Part shown: piece by piece, positions 55,597 to 64,000 of the stretch
Layout of the letters: each line of letters opens with the position of its first letter
Numbering within the stretch: the first letter of the stretch is position 1
Assembly: GCA_900469955.1 (NCBI GenBank)
Contig: UBYX01000020.1
Location: forward strand, 1 to 64,000
Reading direction: 5' to 3'
Origin: Hyphomicrobiales bacterium
GTDB lineage: Bacteria > Pseudomonadota > Alphaproteobacteria > Rhizobiales > Rhizobiaceae
Length of the DNA: 64,000 bases
Made by a program: the position numbers and the translations under genes
Notes under the pieces: generated by a model
What the model was told of the DNA's origin: nothing
Databases searched by the model: none
What the model saw: only the letters and a program-made list of their open reading frames with translations

Positions 55597-56751
55597 ATGA
55601 CGACAGCAACCGGAACCTTGCCGTTCAGCAAAGTTCACCCTGAGCTCGCCGGCATTGCCCGCTCGCTCGGAACCGTTTTCGCCGAGCGCGCAGCTGCGGC
55701 CGACGACAGCGACGCCTTCGTAGCAGACAATTACCGCGACTTACGCCATTCCGGCCTGGTAGAGGCCGGCGTGCCGGCAGACCTTGGCGGCGGCGGTGCC
55801 GAAATCGCCGAGCTTTCTGCCGTGATCAAGGAACTCGCGCACCATTGCGGCTCCACGGCACTCGCCTTTTCCATGCATACGCACCAGGTGGCGATCCCGG
55901 CCTGGCGGTGGACGCATCAGAAGGCGCAGCCGGTCGTGCCCCTGCTGAAACGCGTCGCAGCTGAGCGGATCATTCTGCTTTCGAGCGGCGGATCGGACTG
56001 GATCCGCGGATCCGGCAGGGCCGAAAAGGTCGACGGCGGCTACCGGATCACCGCACGCAAGATCTTCACGTCAGGCTCCCCGTTCGGCGACGTGCTGATG
56101 ACAGGTGCCGTTGTGGACGAACCGGACGGACCTAAAGTGATCCATTTCGGACTGCCCATGAAATCTCCGCATGTCAAAGTGCTCGATACCTGGAAGACGA
56201 TGGGCATGCGCGGCACGGCCTCTCATGACGTGATGGTCGAAGGCCACGTGGTGCCGGAAGAAATGGTTGCGCTGAAACGCAATCAGGGCGAATGGCACAT
56301 GCTCTTCCACATCATCACGATGATCGCCTTCCCGCTGATCTATTCGGCATACCTCGGCGTTGCCGAAAGCGCGCGCAACATCGCCATAGACCTGGCGAAG
56401 AAACGCGAACCCGACGCGCATGTCATCAGCCTCGCGGGGCAAATGGAGACGGAGCTGCGCGCTGCTCAATATGCGCTTGGCAACATGATCGCAGTGGCGG
56501 AGCGCGGTGACCCTTCTCCGGCAACGACGAACGAGATCATGATCGGCCGCTCGCTGGTTGCCCGCCACGCGATCGCCGCGACGGAGCTTGCGATGGAAAC
56601 GGCTGGCGGTGCCGCCTTCTATCGCGACAACGGTCTCGAACGCCGGTTCCGCGATGTCCAGGGCGCACGCTATCATCCGATGAGGGTGGGCGCGCAGCAG
56701 GAATTTGCCGGACGGACGGCCCTCGGCCTCGACACGTCAAAGACCTTCTGA
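55597..56751 (+). CDS. Acyl-CoA dehydrogenase family protein
   Basis: A 384-aa flavoprotein from ATG 55,597 with AGGAGGAGG upstream. ELAHHCGSTALAFSMHTHQVAI, GYRITARKIFTSGSPFGDVLMTGAVVDE, WKTMGMRGTASHDVMVEGHVVP and ATNEIMIGRSLVARHAIAATELAMETAGGAAFYRDNGLERRFRDVQGARYHPM follow the family. The usual catalytic Glu position is not obvious, so it may be a dibenzothiophene/alkane-sulfonate-monooxygenase-like or alpha,beta-dehydrogenase variant. It is controlled by the divergent HxlR gene. Confidence 0.88.
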   Translation: MTTATGTLPFSKVHPELAGIARSLGTVFAERAAAADDSDAFVADNYRDLRHSGLVEAGVPADLGGGGAEIAELSAVIKELAHHCGSTALAFSMHTHQVAIPAWRWTHQKAQPVVPLLKRVAAERIILLSSGGSDWIRGSGRAEKVDGGYRITARKIFTSGSPFGDVLMTGAVVDEPDGPKVIHFGLPMKSPHVKVLDTWKTMGMRGTASHDVMVEGHVVPEEMVALKRNQGEWHMLFHIITMIAFPLIYSAYLGVAESARNIAIDLAKKREPDAHVISLAGQMETELRAAQYALGNMIAVAERGDPSPATTNEIMIGRSLVARHAIAATELAMETAGGAAFYRDNGLERRFRDVQGARYHPMRVGAQQEFAGRTALGLDTSKTF

Positions 56752-56776
56752 CCACCGTTTTGAAACGGTCTATGCC

Positions 56777-56804
56777 GGACCTGCTCCTATCGAGGAGCAG
56801 GTCC
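56777..56804 (+). terminator. Hairpin terminator after the acyl-CoA dehydrogenase gene
   Basis: GGACCTGCTCCT at 56,777-56,788 pairs perfectly with AGGAGCAGGTCC at 56,793-56,804 with a four-base loop. A smaller palindrome ACCGTTT/AAACGGT lies just before it. There is no U tract. Confidence 0.6.
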
Positions 56805-56880
56805 CACCGGCGAGGCGGGAGCAACATGCCCGTCTCGCCTCCGATTGGATGCCCGTGTCGGGAAACCGCCTTTAGCTCGA

Positions 56881-57945
56881 CTAGCGGTTACGGTGAACGA
56901 GCTGGTGGACGAATTCCAGCTTGGTCACGACCGCCGGCGTCAGAATGAACGGGTAAAGATCCGGCACGCCCATCGAGCGGTGGACGCTGTTGATCGCGAG
57001 ACTGAGGGGCACCCATGCCGCAACGAGCTGTTCGGCGCTTTCGGCCTTATAGGGATTGAAGGCGACTTCGGCCATGAGTTCTTCATGCCGGCGCGGCTCG
57101 ACCGATATTCCGTAAGACCTGGCGGTTTCCAGCGTATCGACGATGTGGAGATAGTGAGCAAAAGTTTCTGCGAAATCTTCCCACGGATGGGAGCTCGCAT
57201 AGGTGCTGATGAAGAATTCCTGCCAGCCCGGCGGCGGCCCTTCTTCGTAGTTTCGTTTCAGCGCCTCTCCATAATCCGCCGTTTCGTCGCCGAAGACCTC
57301 CCGGAACTCACCCAGCTTGCCGCCATCCCGCACGAGTTTATCCCATATGTAGTGACCGGTCTCATGGCGGAAATGGCCGAGCAGGGTGCGATATGGCTCG
57401 TTCATCGAGACCCGGATCTGTTCCCGGGTCACGTCGTCGGCTTCAGCGGCCCGAATGGCGATCAATCCGTCCTCATGTCCAGTCATCGCCGGCACCACAG
57501 TGCCGTCCTCCTTCACCTCGTCTACGAGAAAGTCAAAGACAAGACCACCTTCCGGATCCTCCTCGCGCGTCGTGCGCGGCAGGTTCCAGCGCATCAGGGA
57601 ATAGAAGAGATGCCGCTGCGCCTGGCTGATCCGGCGCCACTGACCGAGCCCGACTTCAGTCGAAGCGTCCGGAACCAGCCGGTTATGCCGGCATGCCGGA
57701 CAGAAGGCCTGCGGCTCATCTGCCAGCACCGTCCAATTGCAGACATCGATGGCCGCGTTGGCGCAGAGATGAACCTTGTGGTGCGGCCTGGCGACCAGAT
57801 GCCAGGTACCCTCCCCTTCATTCTCCGCAAGCGCGTGCATCGCCAGCAGCTCCGGCACGAAAGCGAGCCTGTGGCCGCAGTTGACGCAGGAGCGGTTGTC
57901 GAAATGGATGGGTTGACCGCAATGGTCGCAGTCGTAGAGGCGCAT
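56881..57945 (-). CDS. Putative zinc-binding metallopeptidase
   Basis: About 354 aa from ATG 57,945 (MRLYDCDHCGQPIHF). An N-terminal zinc ribbon has CDHCGQ and CVNCGH, with more Cys at FCPACRHN. The zincin motif HETGH occurs in GHFRHETGHYIWDKLV, and FREVFGDETADYGEALKRNYEEG and SSHPWEDFAETFAHYLHI supply the distal ligand region (HPWEDFAETFAHY). This matches a family of bacterial zinc metallopeptidases of unknown substrate. It follows the csbD gene and a terminator. Confidence 0.88.
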   Translation of the reverse strand: MRLYDCDHCGQPIHFDNRSCVNCGHRLAFVPELLAMHALAENEGEGTWHLVARPHHKVHLCANAAIDVCNWTVLADEPQAFCPACRHNRLVPDASTEVGLGQWRRISQAQRHLFYSLMRWNLPRTTREEDPEGGLVFDFLVDEVKEDGTVVPAMTGHEDGLIAIRAAEADDVTREQIRVSMNEPYRTLLGHFRHETGHYIWDKLVRDGGKLGEFREVFGDETADYGEALKRNYEEGPPPGWQEFFISTYASSHPWEDFAETFAHYLHIVDTLETARSYGISVEPRRHEELMAEVAFNPYKAESAEQLVAAWVPLSLAINSVHRSMGVPDLYPFILTPAVVTKLEFVHQLVHRNR

Positions 57946-57981
57946 GGAGATATCCGCGGAAGGGGTAGGTTCAATAGAGAA

Positions 57982-58011
57982 AACCTGCTCCGGCCAAAGC
58001 CGGAACAGGTT
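57982..58011 (-). terminator. Intrinsic terminator after csbD
   Basis: On the minus strand AACCTGTTCCGGC (from 58,011) pairs with GCCGGAGCAGGTT (to 57,982) with one mismatch and a four-base loop. It is followed by TTCTC, a weak U-rich tract. It separates the CsbD gene from the metallopeptidase gene. Confidence 0.75.
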
Positions 58012-58038
58012 CAAATTCGCTGGGTGCCCGCCGCCCGC

Positions 58039-58230
58039 CTAGGCGCGGTCCACCACGTTCTTGGCAGCGTCCTTGAGATGGCCCTTGGCCTGTTGGGCAT
58101 CGCCCTTGGCTTCCTGAGCCGATCCCTTGGCACGCAACCTGTCGTCGTCAGTCATGTCGCCGGCGGCCTGCTTGACCTTGCCAGCCATTTCATTGGCCTT
58201 GCCGGCCATTTTGTCACTGGTGCTGCCCAT
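58039..58230 (-). CDS. CsbD-family stress protein
   Basis: A 63-aa protein from ATG 58,230 with AAGGAG seven bases upstream; the open frame to 58,368 is not coding. It is highly charged and repetitive: SDKMAGKANEMAGKVKQAAGD, RLRAKGSAQEAKGDAQQAKGHLKDAAKN. This is the CsbD/YjbJ composition, a small, abundant, stress-induced helical protein of unclear mechanism. The hydrophilic repeats suggest a desiccation or osmotic stress role. Confidence 0.88.
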   Translation of the reverse strand: MGSTSDKMAGKANEMAGKVKQAAGDMTDDDRLRAKGSAQEAKGDAQQAKGHLKDAAKNVVDRA

Positions 58231-58324
58231 GGTGTTTCTCCTTGTTCCTTTGACGCGTGCAGCGTCTTGCAACAGGAGAACGAGCTTCTGCGGGCTTCGT
58301 TCCGGGACAGCTCCAGATTTCCCT

Positions 58325-58933
58325 TCAGGCATGGCCGGCTTCGCTCGACAGCATTTCCGGGCTGACACCCATCAACGCCAGCGCCCGCTCGTATTTCCCT
58401 TCGAGCGCGCGATCGAAGATCAGGTCGTCGTTGGCGGGACAATTGAGCCAGCCGTTGCTGGAGATTTCCAGCTCAAGCTGACCGGCTCCCCAACCCGCAT
58501 AGCCGAGCAGCATGGTGGCTCGTGTGGGTCCACGACCGTTGCAGATCGCGCGGATGATATCGAGCGTCGCCGTAAGCGATATCTCGTCGCTGACGGGGAT
58601 CGACGATTCGCTGACGAAATCATCCGTATGCAGGACGAAGCCGCGGCCCGTTTCTACCGGTCCGCCGGACAGAATGGGAAAATCGCGGGTATCGCTCGGC
58701 AGCATGATTGCTTCGGTCTGGTCCAGAAGCTTCAGGTGAAGCAGAACGTCGGTAAATGAAATCGGCTGCGGTCGATTGATGATGAAGCCCATCGCTCCAG
58801 CGGCCGAATGGGCGCAGATATAAACAACGGCTCTGGCAAAATTGCCGTCCTTCATACCCGGCATGGCGATCAGGAACTGGCCGTCCAGGAAGCCCCGTTC
58901 GCTCTTGTCCCTCAAGGTCGAGAAAACCATCAT
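58325..58933 (-). CDS. YqgE/AlgH family protein
   Basis: About 202 aa from ATG 58,933 (or 58,930, MVFSTLRD). [84 protein letters not shown] and [23 protein letters not shown] match YqgE across its length. The biochemical role is unknown; AlgH affects alginate regulation in Pseudomonas. It is divergent from the DsbD-like gene. Confidence 0.93.
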   Translation of the reverse strand: MMVFSTLRDKSERGFLDGQFLIAMPGMKDGNFARAVVYICAHSAAGAMGFIINRPQPISFTDVLLHLKLLDQTEAIMLPSDTRDFPILSGGPVETGRGFVLHTDDFVSESSIPVSDEISLTATLDIIRAICNGRGPTRATMLLGYAGWGAGQLELEISSNGWLNCPANDDLIFDRALEGKYERALALMGVSPEMLSSEAGHA

Positions 58934-59092
58934 GCCTCCAACCTGCCTGCCGGCCCGGCCTCCGGGCGAGTGAGGCTTCAATCTATCTTTTATCAAGATG
59001 GGGCAGTATACCCAATCAATCAACCGAAAATGATCGGCTTTTGCGGGCCCGTGACTGGTCCGGCGCTGCTTGATCGATTAAATGCTTGCCGC

Positions 59093-59938
59093 ATGAAGAT
59101 AATTTCGGTCCGCCATTTTTCTGATCGCACCTCTGCCGCGCGCGCCTGCCTCGTAGCAGGCATATCGCTGGCTTTGGCTACCCCGGGCATCGCGGAGATA
59201 ACGCCCTGGGCCACAAATGAAGGCGGTCGCATGCGGATCGTCGCCTTGCCGCCCGAGCCGGACGGCACCGTTCGAGGCGCTCTGCAGATCGAGCCGAAAG
59301 CGGGCTGGATCACCTATTGGAGGGAACCTGGTGACGCGGGCATTCCGCCGCAGATGGTGCTGTCCGAGGCCGACGGCGTCAAGCTGAGCCACATATCCTT
59401 TCCGGTACCGAAGCGGATCGACAATGGCAAGCTGCGCGATATTGGCTACGATCATTCGGTGACCCTGCCCTTCGAACTCAAGGCAGAAGCACCTCAGAAG
59501 CCGTTGACCATTGGAGCCTCCGCTTTCGTCGGCCTCTGCCGCAACATCTGCATTCCTTTCCAGGCGGAATTTTCGCTGGCGCTTGCGCCCACCAAAGGGA
59601 CGCCAGTCGAGGAAGCGATGATCCTCAATGCCGCGGCCTCGAAACTGCCGGAAGCTCCCTCGGACGATTTCGCCGTCATCCAGTATGTGATAACCCGCGA
59701 CCGACTGAGCCTCAAGCTTAAGCTGCCCGCCGGAGCGGTCGAACCGCAGGTGATCGTTACCGGGCCTCAGGGGCACGTGCTTTTGGAGAGCGTCAACCGG
59801 CGACGGGACGACGACGGCTATGCCCTCGACATGCCGATCGGCAAGCTGCCAAAGAACTACGAGATCAAGGGCAAGCGCTGGGGCATTCTCGTCATCGCCG
59901 GAAACCGGGCCATGGAAACCTCCCTCGCCTTCGAGTAG
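59093..59938 (+). CDS. Exported protein with DsbD N-terminal-like domain
   Basis: A 281-aa protein from ATG 59,093 with a cleavable signal (hydrophobic run ending ATPGIAE). It has GALQIEPKAGWITYWREPGDAGIPPQMVLS, DIGYDHSVTLPFELKA, and the redox pair VGLCRNICIPFQAEFSL (CxxxC), as in DsbD alpha domains. No transmembrane or thioredoxin domains follow, so it is a stand-alone periplasmic reductant carrier or cytochrome c/copper-pathway helper. A peroxiredoxin gene lies 93 bp downstream. Confidence 0.85.
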   Translation: MKIISVRHFSDRTSAARACLVAGISLALATPGIAEITPWATNEGGRMRIVALPPEPDGTVRGALQIEPKAGWITYWREPGDAGIPPQMVLSEADGVKLSHISFPVPKRIDNGKLRDIGYDHSVTLPFELKAEAPQKPLTIGASAFVGLCRNICIPFQAEFSLALAPTKGTPVEEAMILNAAASKLPEAPSDDFAVIQYVITRDRLSLKLKLPAGAVEPQVIVTGPQGHVLLESVNRRRDDDGYALDMPIGKLPKNYEIKGKRWGILVIAGNRAMETSLAFE

Positions 59939-60031
59939 GCCGGCCCATCACTTGCCTTGTATCAAGCCGCCACTATAGTGCGCGGCAAATGGCGGGCTGA
60001 GATGGCCCGGTCCCAACCGAGGAGAGCTCCC

Positions 60032-60517
60032 ATGACCATCACCATCGGCGACAAGCTGCCAGAGGCGGCATTCAAGGAAAAGACCGCTGACGGCGCGGTG
60101 GAAATCACCACCGAACAGCTTTTCAAAGGCAAGAAGGTCGTGCTCTTCGCCGTCCCCGGCGCCTTCACGCCCACCTGCTCGCTGAACCATCTGCCCGGGT
60201 ATATCGAGAACCGCGACGCGATCCTTTCCAAGGGTGTGGATGATATCGCCGTCGTTGCGGTCAACGACTGGCATGTGATGGGCGCATGGGCGCAGCAATC
60301 CGGCGGCATGGGCAAGATCCATTTCCTTGCCGATTGGAACGGCGCCTTCACGAAATCACTGGGCCTTGAGGCCGACCTCTCGGCCGGAGGTCTCGGCGTG
60401 CGGTCCAAGCGTTATTCCATGCTTGTGGACGACGGCGTGGTAAAGTCGCTGAACGTCGAGGAAACGCCAGGTCAGGCGACGGTTTCCGGCGCGGCGGCGA
60501 TGCTGGAACAGCTTTGA
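60032..60517 (+). CDS. Peroxiredoxin, Prx5 type
   Basis: A 161-aa protein from ATG 60,032 with GGAGAG upstream. MTITIGDKLPEAAF, LFAVPGAFTPTCSLNHLPGY with the peroxidatic Cys, VNDWHVMGAWAQQSG and RYSMLVDDGVVKSLNVEE are the glutaredoxin-dependent Prx5 signature. It reduces hydrogen peroxide and organic peroxides in the cytoplasm. A single conserved Cys and the usual length are seen. A strong intrinsic terminator follows. Confidence 0.95.
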   Translation: MTITIGDKLPEAAFKEKTADGAVEITTEQLFKGKKVVLFAVPGAFTPTCSLNHLPGYIENRDAILSKGVDDIAVVAVNDWHVMGAWAQQSGGMGKIHFLADWNGAFTKSLGLEADLSAGGLGVRSKRYSMLVDDGVVKSLNVEETPGQATVSGAAAMLEQL

Positions 60518-60534
60518 ACCCTTGAATATTTCGC

Positions 60535-60566
60535 AAGGGGCGCCTCGATGGGCGCCCTTTCTTTTT
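60535..60566 (+). terminator. Intrinsic terminator after the peroxiredoxin gene
   Basis: AAGGGGCGCC pairs with GGCGCCCTT (one bulged G) across a TCGATG loop and runs into TTTCTTTTT. It lies 17 bp after the stop and faces the convergent Dabb-domain gene. Confidence 0.9.
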
Positions 60567-60577
60567 CGGCTGTCAAC

Positions 60578-60886
60578 TCAGACGGCGAGATCGAACACCA
60601 TCAGGCCCGACAATCCACCGTCGGCGGATGCGACGATCCGCTCCCCGACAACCAGGTGTTCCGGATGAACGAGATAGGCATCCCGCGCTTCCGGATTTTC
60701 GAAGGTCACCACGAAACCATCGAGAAAGCCGCCGTTCAGCCCTTCGGGCGAAACGTTGGGGCCGTATTTCAAGTCGAGGATGCCGGGGATGACGTTCTTC
60801 AAGGCGGCAATTGCATCGTAGATCGCCTGCTTGTCGGCATGTTGAAGTGCCGACTTGAACCGAACGAATACGCAGTGCAGGATCAT
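60578..60886 (-). CDS. Dabb (stress responsive alpha-beta barrel) domain protein
   Basis: A 102-aa protein. LHCVFVRFKSALQHADKQAIYDAIAALKNVIPGILDLKYGPNVSPEGLNGGFLDGFVVTFENPEARDAYLVHPEHLVVGERI is a complete Dabb domain, with the conserved HxxH-like region (VHPEHL). The family forms dimeric barrels, often stress-induced, with unknown activity. It is 65 bp after the nuclease-like gene and may share its transcript. Confidence 0.88.
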   Translation of the reverse strand: MILHCVFVRFKSALQHADKQAIYDAIAALKNVIPGILDLKYGPNVSPEGLNGGFLDGFVVTFENPEARDAYLVHPEHLVVGERIVASADGGLSGLMVFDLAV

Positions 60887-60951
60887 TGGCTGGTCCTCCC
60901 GGATTTTGTTTGCGGCAGAATAGTGGCTGAGGCAGCAAGCGCAACGGGGGC

Positions 60952-61761
60952 TCAGGCGATTTCGAGCAGAAGGGCCCGGTGATCCGATACTTCGGGGTCG
61001 GCGACCACATCGAAATTTTCGACCTTCACATCTGGCGTCACCAGCAGATAGTCGGCGTAACGGCCTTCCTTCGGGTACCAGGACGTGCGTGTATCGGTGA
61101 AGCCGTGGGCCGTGACGAGATCGGTCAGGCCGAACCTTTTCAGGATCGAGAAGGTCTCGCTGTCCGGCAGCAGGTTGAGGTCGCCGCAGACGACGAGCGG
61201 TTCGCCGGGCTGCCAGACCTTTTCGATCGATGTGGCGAGAGCGTGCGCTTGCGCCAACCGGGCAGGCGTATCCCCCTTGCCGGCGAGATCGCGCAGCCCG
61301 TGCATCTGCACGACCGTGACTGCAGACCCCGTCTCGTAGCGGAACATGCGGATGCCATGGGCATTGCGCGAGCGCGGATGTGCCCCCCAGCCATCCGCAG
61401 AGAACTGCGAATGCACGAAGTCGAGCGCCTGACCGATGACCGGAAGGGTGCCGCGGACGAAAGTGCCGAGGCCGAATTCGGACGTCACTTCCCGCTCCCC
61501 TTCGAAAAGCGTGCCCCGCGCCACCGGCGCAAACGTCGTCTCGTGACGGGGCAGGATCGCCTTCACATCCTCATAAAGATTGGCGCGTTGCGGCAATTCG
61601 AACGTGCCGTCGCGATAGACGAGCCAATCGGATACGGCATCCAGCGAGCGGGTGACTTCCTGCAGGCAGAGCACGTCCGGATCGGTATGCCTCAGATACC
61701 GCATCAGAGGTTCGTATACCCGACCGCCCCAGGCATTGAGCGAAATGATCCTGAGCGACAT
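60952..61761 (-). CDS. Endonuclease/exonuclease/phosphatase family protein
   Basis: A 269-aa protein. RIISLNAWGGRVYEPLMRYL (Asn), DVLCLQEV (catalytic Glu), VVQMHGLRDLAGKG (His), VVCGDLNLLPDSETF (DxN) and VSDHRALLLEI (terminal SDH) form the full active site of the DNase I-like metal-dependent phosphohydrolases. No signal peptide is present. The substrate may be nucleic acid or a phosphoester. It follows the methyltransferase gene by 3 bp. Confidence 0.92.
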   Translation of the reverse strand: MSLRIISLNAWGGRVYEPLMRYLRHTDPDVLCLQEVTRSLDAVSDWLVYRDGTFELPQRANLYEDVKAILPRHETTFAPVARGTLFEGEREVTSEFGLGTFVRGTLPVIGQALDFVHSQFSADGWGAHPRSRNAHGIRMFRYETGSAVTVVQMHGLRDLAGKGDTPARLAQAHALATSIEKVWQPGEPLVVCGDLNLLPDSETFSILKRFGLTDLVTAHGFTDTRTSWYPKEGRYADYLLVTPDVKVENFDVVADPEVSDHRALLLEIA

Positions 61762-61764
61762 CGG

Positions 61765-62493
61765 TCAGCGCTCTGCCGAGATCATCAGGATCATCGGACG
61801 CTCCATTTCTTCGGAGAGATCCGGATTGGTCGCGATCTGGTCTGGTGTCGGGTGCCACTCGAGCAAACGGCGGATAGCAAAGCCCGCGTCCAACAAGCTA
61901 TTCACAGTCGTACCGATCGTCCGATGGTATTTGACGACGCCTTTGGCGAGCCATTCCGTCGTTCGCCGGCCCTCGACGGAATAACCGTCCACGGGCCAAA
62001 ACCGATGGCCGCCCTCGTCCGTCCGCCATCCGGGGTTTGCCGAGGCCATGTAGATGGGATGTTCTATGGTGAAGACCAACCTGCCGCCCGGCACCAAAGC
62101 CCTGTACACCTGCCGCACCAATCTGCCGAAATCTTCAAGGTAATGAAAGGCAAGCGAGCTGTAGGCAAGGTCGAACCCTGCTTGCGGCAGTTCGACCTGC
62201 TCCAGATCCGAGCGTTCGTAGCTAATGACGGGATGGGCATTTTCCGCCATTGCGCGGGCGATCATGTTTTCGGAAAGATCGATGCCGAGGACGGCTGCCG
62301 CGCCTTCATCGGCCGCAAAACGGGAAAACCAGCCGAAACCGCAGCCGAGATCGACGATCCGCAAACCCTTCAACGGCGGCAGCAACGTGCGTATGGCTGG
62401 CCATTCGACGGCTCCTGCAAGACCTTGTACGGAGCGGCCGAGCTGGCTGTAACCGGCAAAAAACTCGGGTGTATCATAGACGTTCTGAGCCAC
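61765..62493 (-). CDS. Class I SAM-dependent methyltransferase
   Basis: A 242-aa protein. RIVDLGCGFGWFSRFAADEGAAAVLGIDLSENMI is motif I to the acidic strand 2, followed by FDLAYSSLAFHYLEDFGRLVRQVYRALVPGGRLVFTIEHP and LDAGFAIRRLLEWHPTPDQI. This is the general small-molecule methyltransferase pattern (Methyltransf_11). The substrate is unknown. It is tightly linked to the EEP-family gene and follows rnhA by 20 bp on the same strand. Confidence 0.9.
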   Translation of the reverse strand: MAQNVYDTPEFFAGYSQLGRSVQGLAGAVEWPAIRTLLPPLKGLRIVDLGCGFGWFSRFAADEGAAAVLGIDLSENMIARAMAENAHPVISYERSDLEQVELPQAGFDLAYSSLAFHYLEDFGRLVRQVYRALVPGGRLVFTIEHPIYMASANPGWRTDEGGHRFWPVDGYSVEGRRTTEWLAKGVVKYHRTIGTTVNSLLDAGFAIRRLLEWHPTPDQIATNPDLSEEMERPMILMISAER

Positions 62494-62513
62494 GGTCCCT
62501 CCTGGGTCAGTCG

Positions 62514-62954
62514 CTATCTCTTCTTGAACGGCGCCATGCCGAGGCGGGCGAGTTCATCGGCCCGCTCGTTTTCCGGATGGCCTGCATGGCCCTTGACCCA
62601 ATGCAGCGTCACCTTGTGCTTATTGCGCGCCTCTTCCAGCTGCTGCCAGAGTTCGGCATTCTTCACGGGCTTCTTGTCAGCAGTCTTCCAGCCGTTTTTC
62701 TTCCAGCCGAAGATCCACTTGGAAATGCCGTCCTTAACGTAGGCGCTATCTGTATAAAGGTCGACTTCGCACGGAGTCTTCAGCGCGGTCAGCGCCTGAA
62801 TCGCGGCCATCAGCTCCATTCGGTTGTTGGTGGTGTCGGCCTCGCCGCCGAACATTTCCTTTTCCGTCTCGCCGTAACGCAGGATGGCGCCCCATCCGCC
62901 GGGTCCGGGATTTCCCGAACAGGCACCGTCGGTGAAGATATCGACGCGCTTCAT
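62514..62954 (-). CDS. rnhA: Ribonuclease HI
   Basis: A 146-aa enzyme that cuts RNA in RNA-DNA hybrids. The carboxylates are in [20 protein letters not shown] (Asp), [10 protein letters not shown] (Glu), [13 protein letters not shown] (Asp) and [12 protein letters not shown] (Asp), with the basic handle [21 protein letters not shown]. Length and order match E. coli RnhA. Its ATG overlaps the thrB stop by 4 bp. Confidence 0.96.
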   Translation of the reverse strand: MKRVDIFTDGACSGNPGPGGWGAILRYGETEKEMFGGEADTTNNRMELMAAIQALTALKTPCEVDLYTDSAYVKDGISKWIFGWKKNGWKTADKKPVKNAELWQQLEEARNKHKVTLHWVKGHAGHPENERADELARLGMAPFKKR

Positions 62955-63931
62955 GACAGGGCCGCTTCCGGTGCCAGCCCGTATTCCGCAGCCGAGCCGA
63001 CCTGCCGGTGGAAACGCAGCTTGCGCAGGTATTCGAGGGGATCCTTCTTCACCACCAGCGCGCCAGCGGGCGTTGTCAGCCAGTCATAAAGCCTGGTCAG
63101 GAAGAAGCGCAGGGCAGAGCCCCGCGCGAGAACCGGCAGGGCCGCAATCTCGTCCTTCGACAGCGGGCGGACGCTCTGATATCCCTCCAGCAACGCCTTG
63201 CCCTTGGTGAGATTATAGGAGTGGTCCTTCTCGAAGCACCAGGCGTTCAGGCAGATCGAGACGTCGTAGGCAAGCAGGTCGTTGCAAGCGAAATAGAAAT
63301 CGATGAGGCCGGAAAGCTCGTCGCCCAGGAAAAAGACGTTGTCCTGGAAAAGGTCGGCATGGATGACGCCGGCCGGCAGATCCTTCGGCCAATTACGCGC
63401 CAGGAATTCAAGCTCCGAAGAAATCTCGTCCTGCAGGCCTGCCTCCACCTCGTCGGCACGATCGGTGGATTTCGCCCAGAGGGTCTTCCAGCCTTCGAGC
63501 GACAGCGCATTCGGGCGCGTCAGCGAAAAGCCATCCCCGGCGAGATGCATCTGGGCCAGCGCCTTGCCCACTTCCCGGCAGTGCTTCGCCTCGGGCTTCC
63601 TCAGCCACATGCCTTCGAGGAAGGAGATCAGAGCGGCGGGCCGATCCGAGAGTTCGCCGAGCAACTGGCCATCGCGCCGCGGCAGCGGAAGCGGACAGGA
63701 CAGGCCGCGCGCCGAAAGATGCTGCATCAGCCCCAGGAAGAACGGCAGGTCGGCTTTTTCGACCCGCTTCTCGTAAAGCGTCAGGATCAACGGATCGCCT
63801 GTCGTATGCAGCAGGAAGTTCGAATTCTCGACGCCTTCGGCAATCCCCTTGTAGGAGGTCAGTTTCCCAACGTCGTACTCTGCCAAGAAACGCTTCAGGT
63901 CGTCTTCGGTGATATCGGTATAAACGGCCAA
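62951..63931 (-). CDS. thrB: Homoserine kinase, HSK2 type
   Basis: A 326-aa enzyme of the aminoglycoside-phosphotransferase fold from TTG 63,931 ([22 protein letters not shown]). [21 protein letters not shown] is the ATP region. [36 protein letters not shown] contains the catalytic HADxxxxN and DFxF motifs. It phosphorylates homoserine for threonine synthesis by ThrC, encoded about 14 kb to the left. It is coupled to rnhA. No complete gene lies in 63,932-64,000. Confidence 0.93.
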   Translation of the reverse strand: MAVYTDITEDDLKRFLAEYDVGKLTSYKGIAEGVENSNFLLHTTGDPLILTLYEKRVEKADLPFFLGLMQHLSARGLSCPLPLPRRDGQLLGELSDRPAALISFLEGMWLRKPEAKHCREVGKALAQMHLAGDGFSLTRPNALSLEGWKTLWAKSTDRADEVEAGLQDEISSELEFLARNWPKDLPAGVIHADLFQDNVFFLGDELSGLIDFYFACNDLLAYDVSICLNAWCFEKDHSYNLTKGKALLEGYQSVRPLSKDEIAALPVLARGSALRFFLTRLYDWLTTPAGALVVKKDPLEYLRKLRFHRQVGSAAEYGLAPEAALS

Positions 63932-64000
63932 GGCGATCTCACAGTCGGTGGAAATGCAGAATCATCTGCCGGGAATTGTAGCCTTTTCCCCCATAATGGG

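Noticed and set aside
63932..64000. C-terminal end of an upstream gene ([19 protein letters not shown] then stop on the minus strand)
   Set aside because: Only about 20 codons are in the window and they match no ending I recognise, for example of ispH, so I do not call a gene.

Overview
The window looks like chromosome of an alphaproteobacterium of the order Rhizobiales, most likely family Rhizobiaceae. Supporting features are a CcrM (GANTC) methyltransferase, a BioR/BioY biotin module with BioR-type TTATCTATAA boxes, an ECF sigma/NrsF-type anti-sigma pair linked to a sulfite-oxidase-like enzyme, the gene order smc - dsbA-like - DUF721 - mutY - HAD - ccrM, and rnhA/thrB at the right end. No ribosomal RNA, CRISPR array or prophage is visible.

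Region 1 (about 1-22,750) is a surface-polysaccharide island. It lies between tRNA-Pro(CGG) at 46-122 and tRNA-Gln(TTG) at 22,763-22,837. Beside the 3' end of each tRNA is a terminus of the same IS481-like family. The left half is visibly more A/T-rich than the rest of the window. It encodes a group-2-type (KpsMTE) ABC exporter with two KpsE-like proteins, three or four glycosyltransferases (one with two GT2 domains, one of the KpsC/KpsS-like Capsule_synth/GT99 type), three SAM methyltransferases, an SGNH-hydrolase-like protein, one protein I cannot identify, and a complete dTDP-L-rhamnose operon rmlCBDA. The simplest reading is synthesis, decoration and export of a rhamnose-containing, possibly methylated capsule. 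The island's right end is damaged: a 118-bp palindromic mosaic element, a Ser/Thr kinase-universal stress fusion lacking its glycine-rich loop, and a 5'-truncated IS481 transposase.

Region 2 (about 23,000-33,250) holds an MBL-fold hydrolase, a DCC-family protein, small lipoproteins, and a stress module: an ECF sigma factor with an NrsF-like anti-sigma, divergent from an MXKDX-repeat protein - cytochrome b561-like - sulfite-oxidase-like operon. Both arms carry a matching TGTAAC/CGAAT promoter-like motif. A VOC protein, a GNAT enzyme and ppdK follow.

Region 3 (about 33,250-43,500) is a core block: smc, a DsbA-like thioredoxin, DUF721, mutY, HAD, ccrM and a Tat-exported beta-carbonic anhydrase. 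A ParDE toxin-antitoxin pair and a frameshifted PemK/MazF toxin relic interrupt it between the HAD gene and ccrM.

Region 4 (about 43,500-64,000) is mixed housekeeping: an ArsR-family regulator divergent from two ferredoxin-like-barrel genes, DUF1284/bioY/bioR with operators, a HAD phosphatase, thrC, an M16 peptidase, a GNAT, a membrane GGDEF-EAL protein with a degenerate GGDEF site, an HxlR regulator and acyl-CoA dehydrogenase around two perfect operators, a zinc metallopeptidase, CsbD, YqgE/AlgH, a DsbD-N-like protein, a Prx5 peroxiredoxin, a Dabb protein, an endonuclease/exonuclease/phosphatase protein, a methyltransferase, rnhA and thrB.
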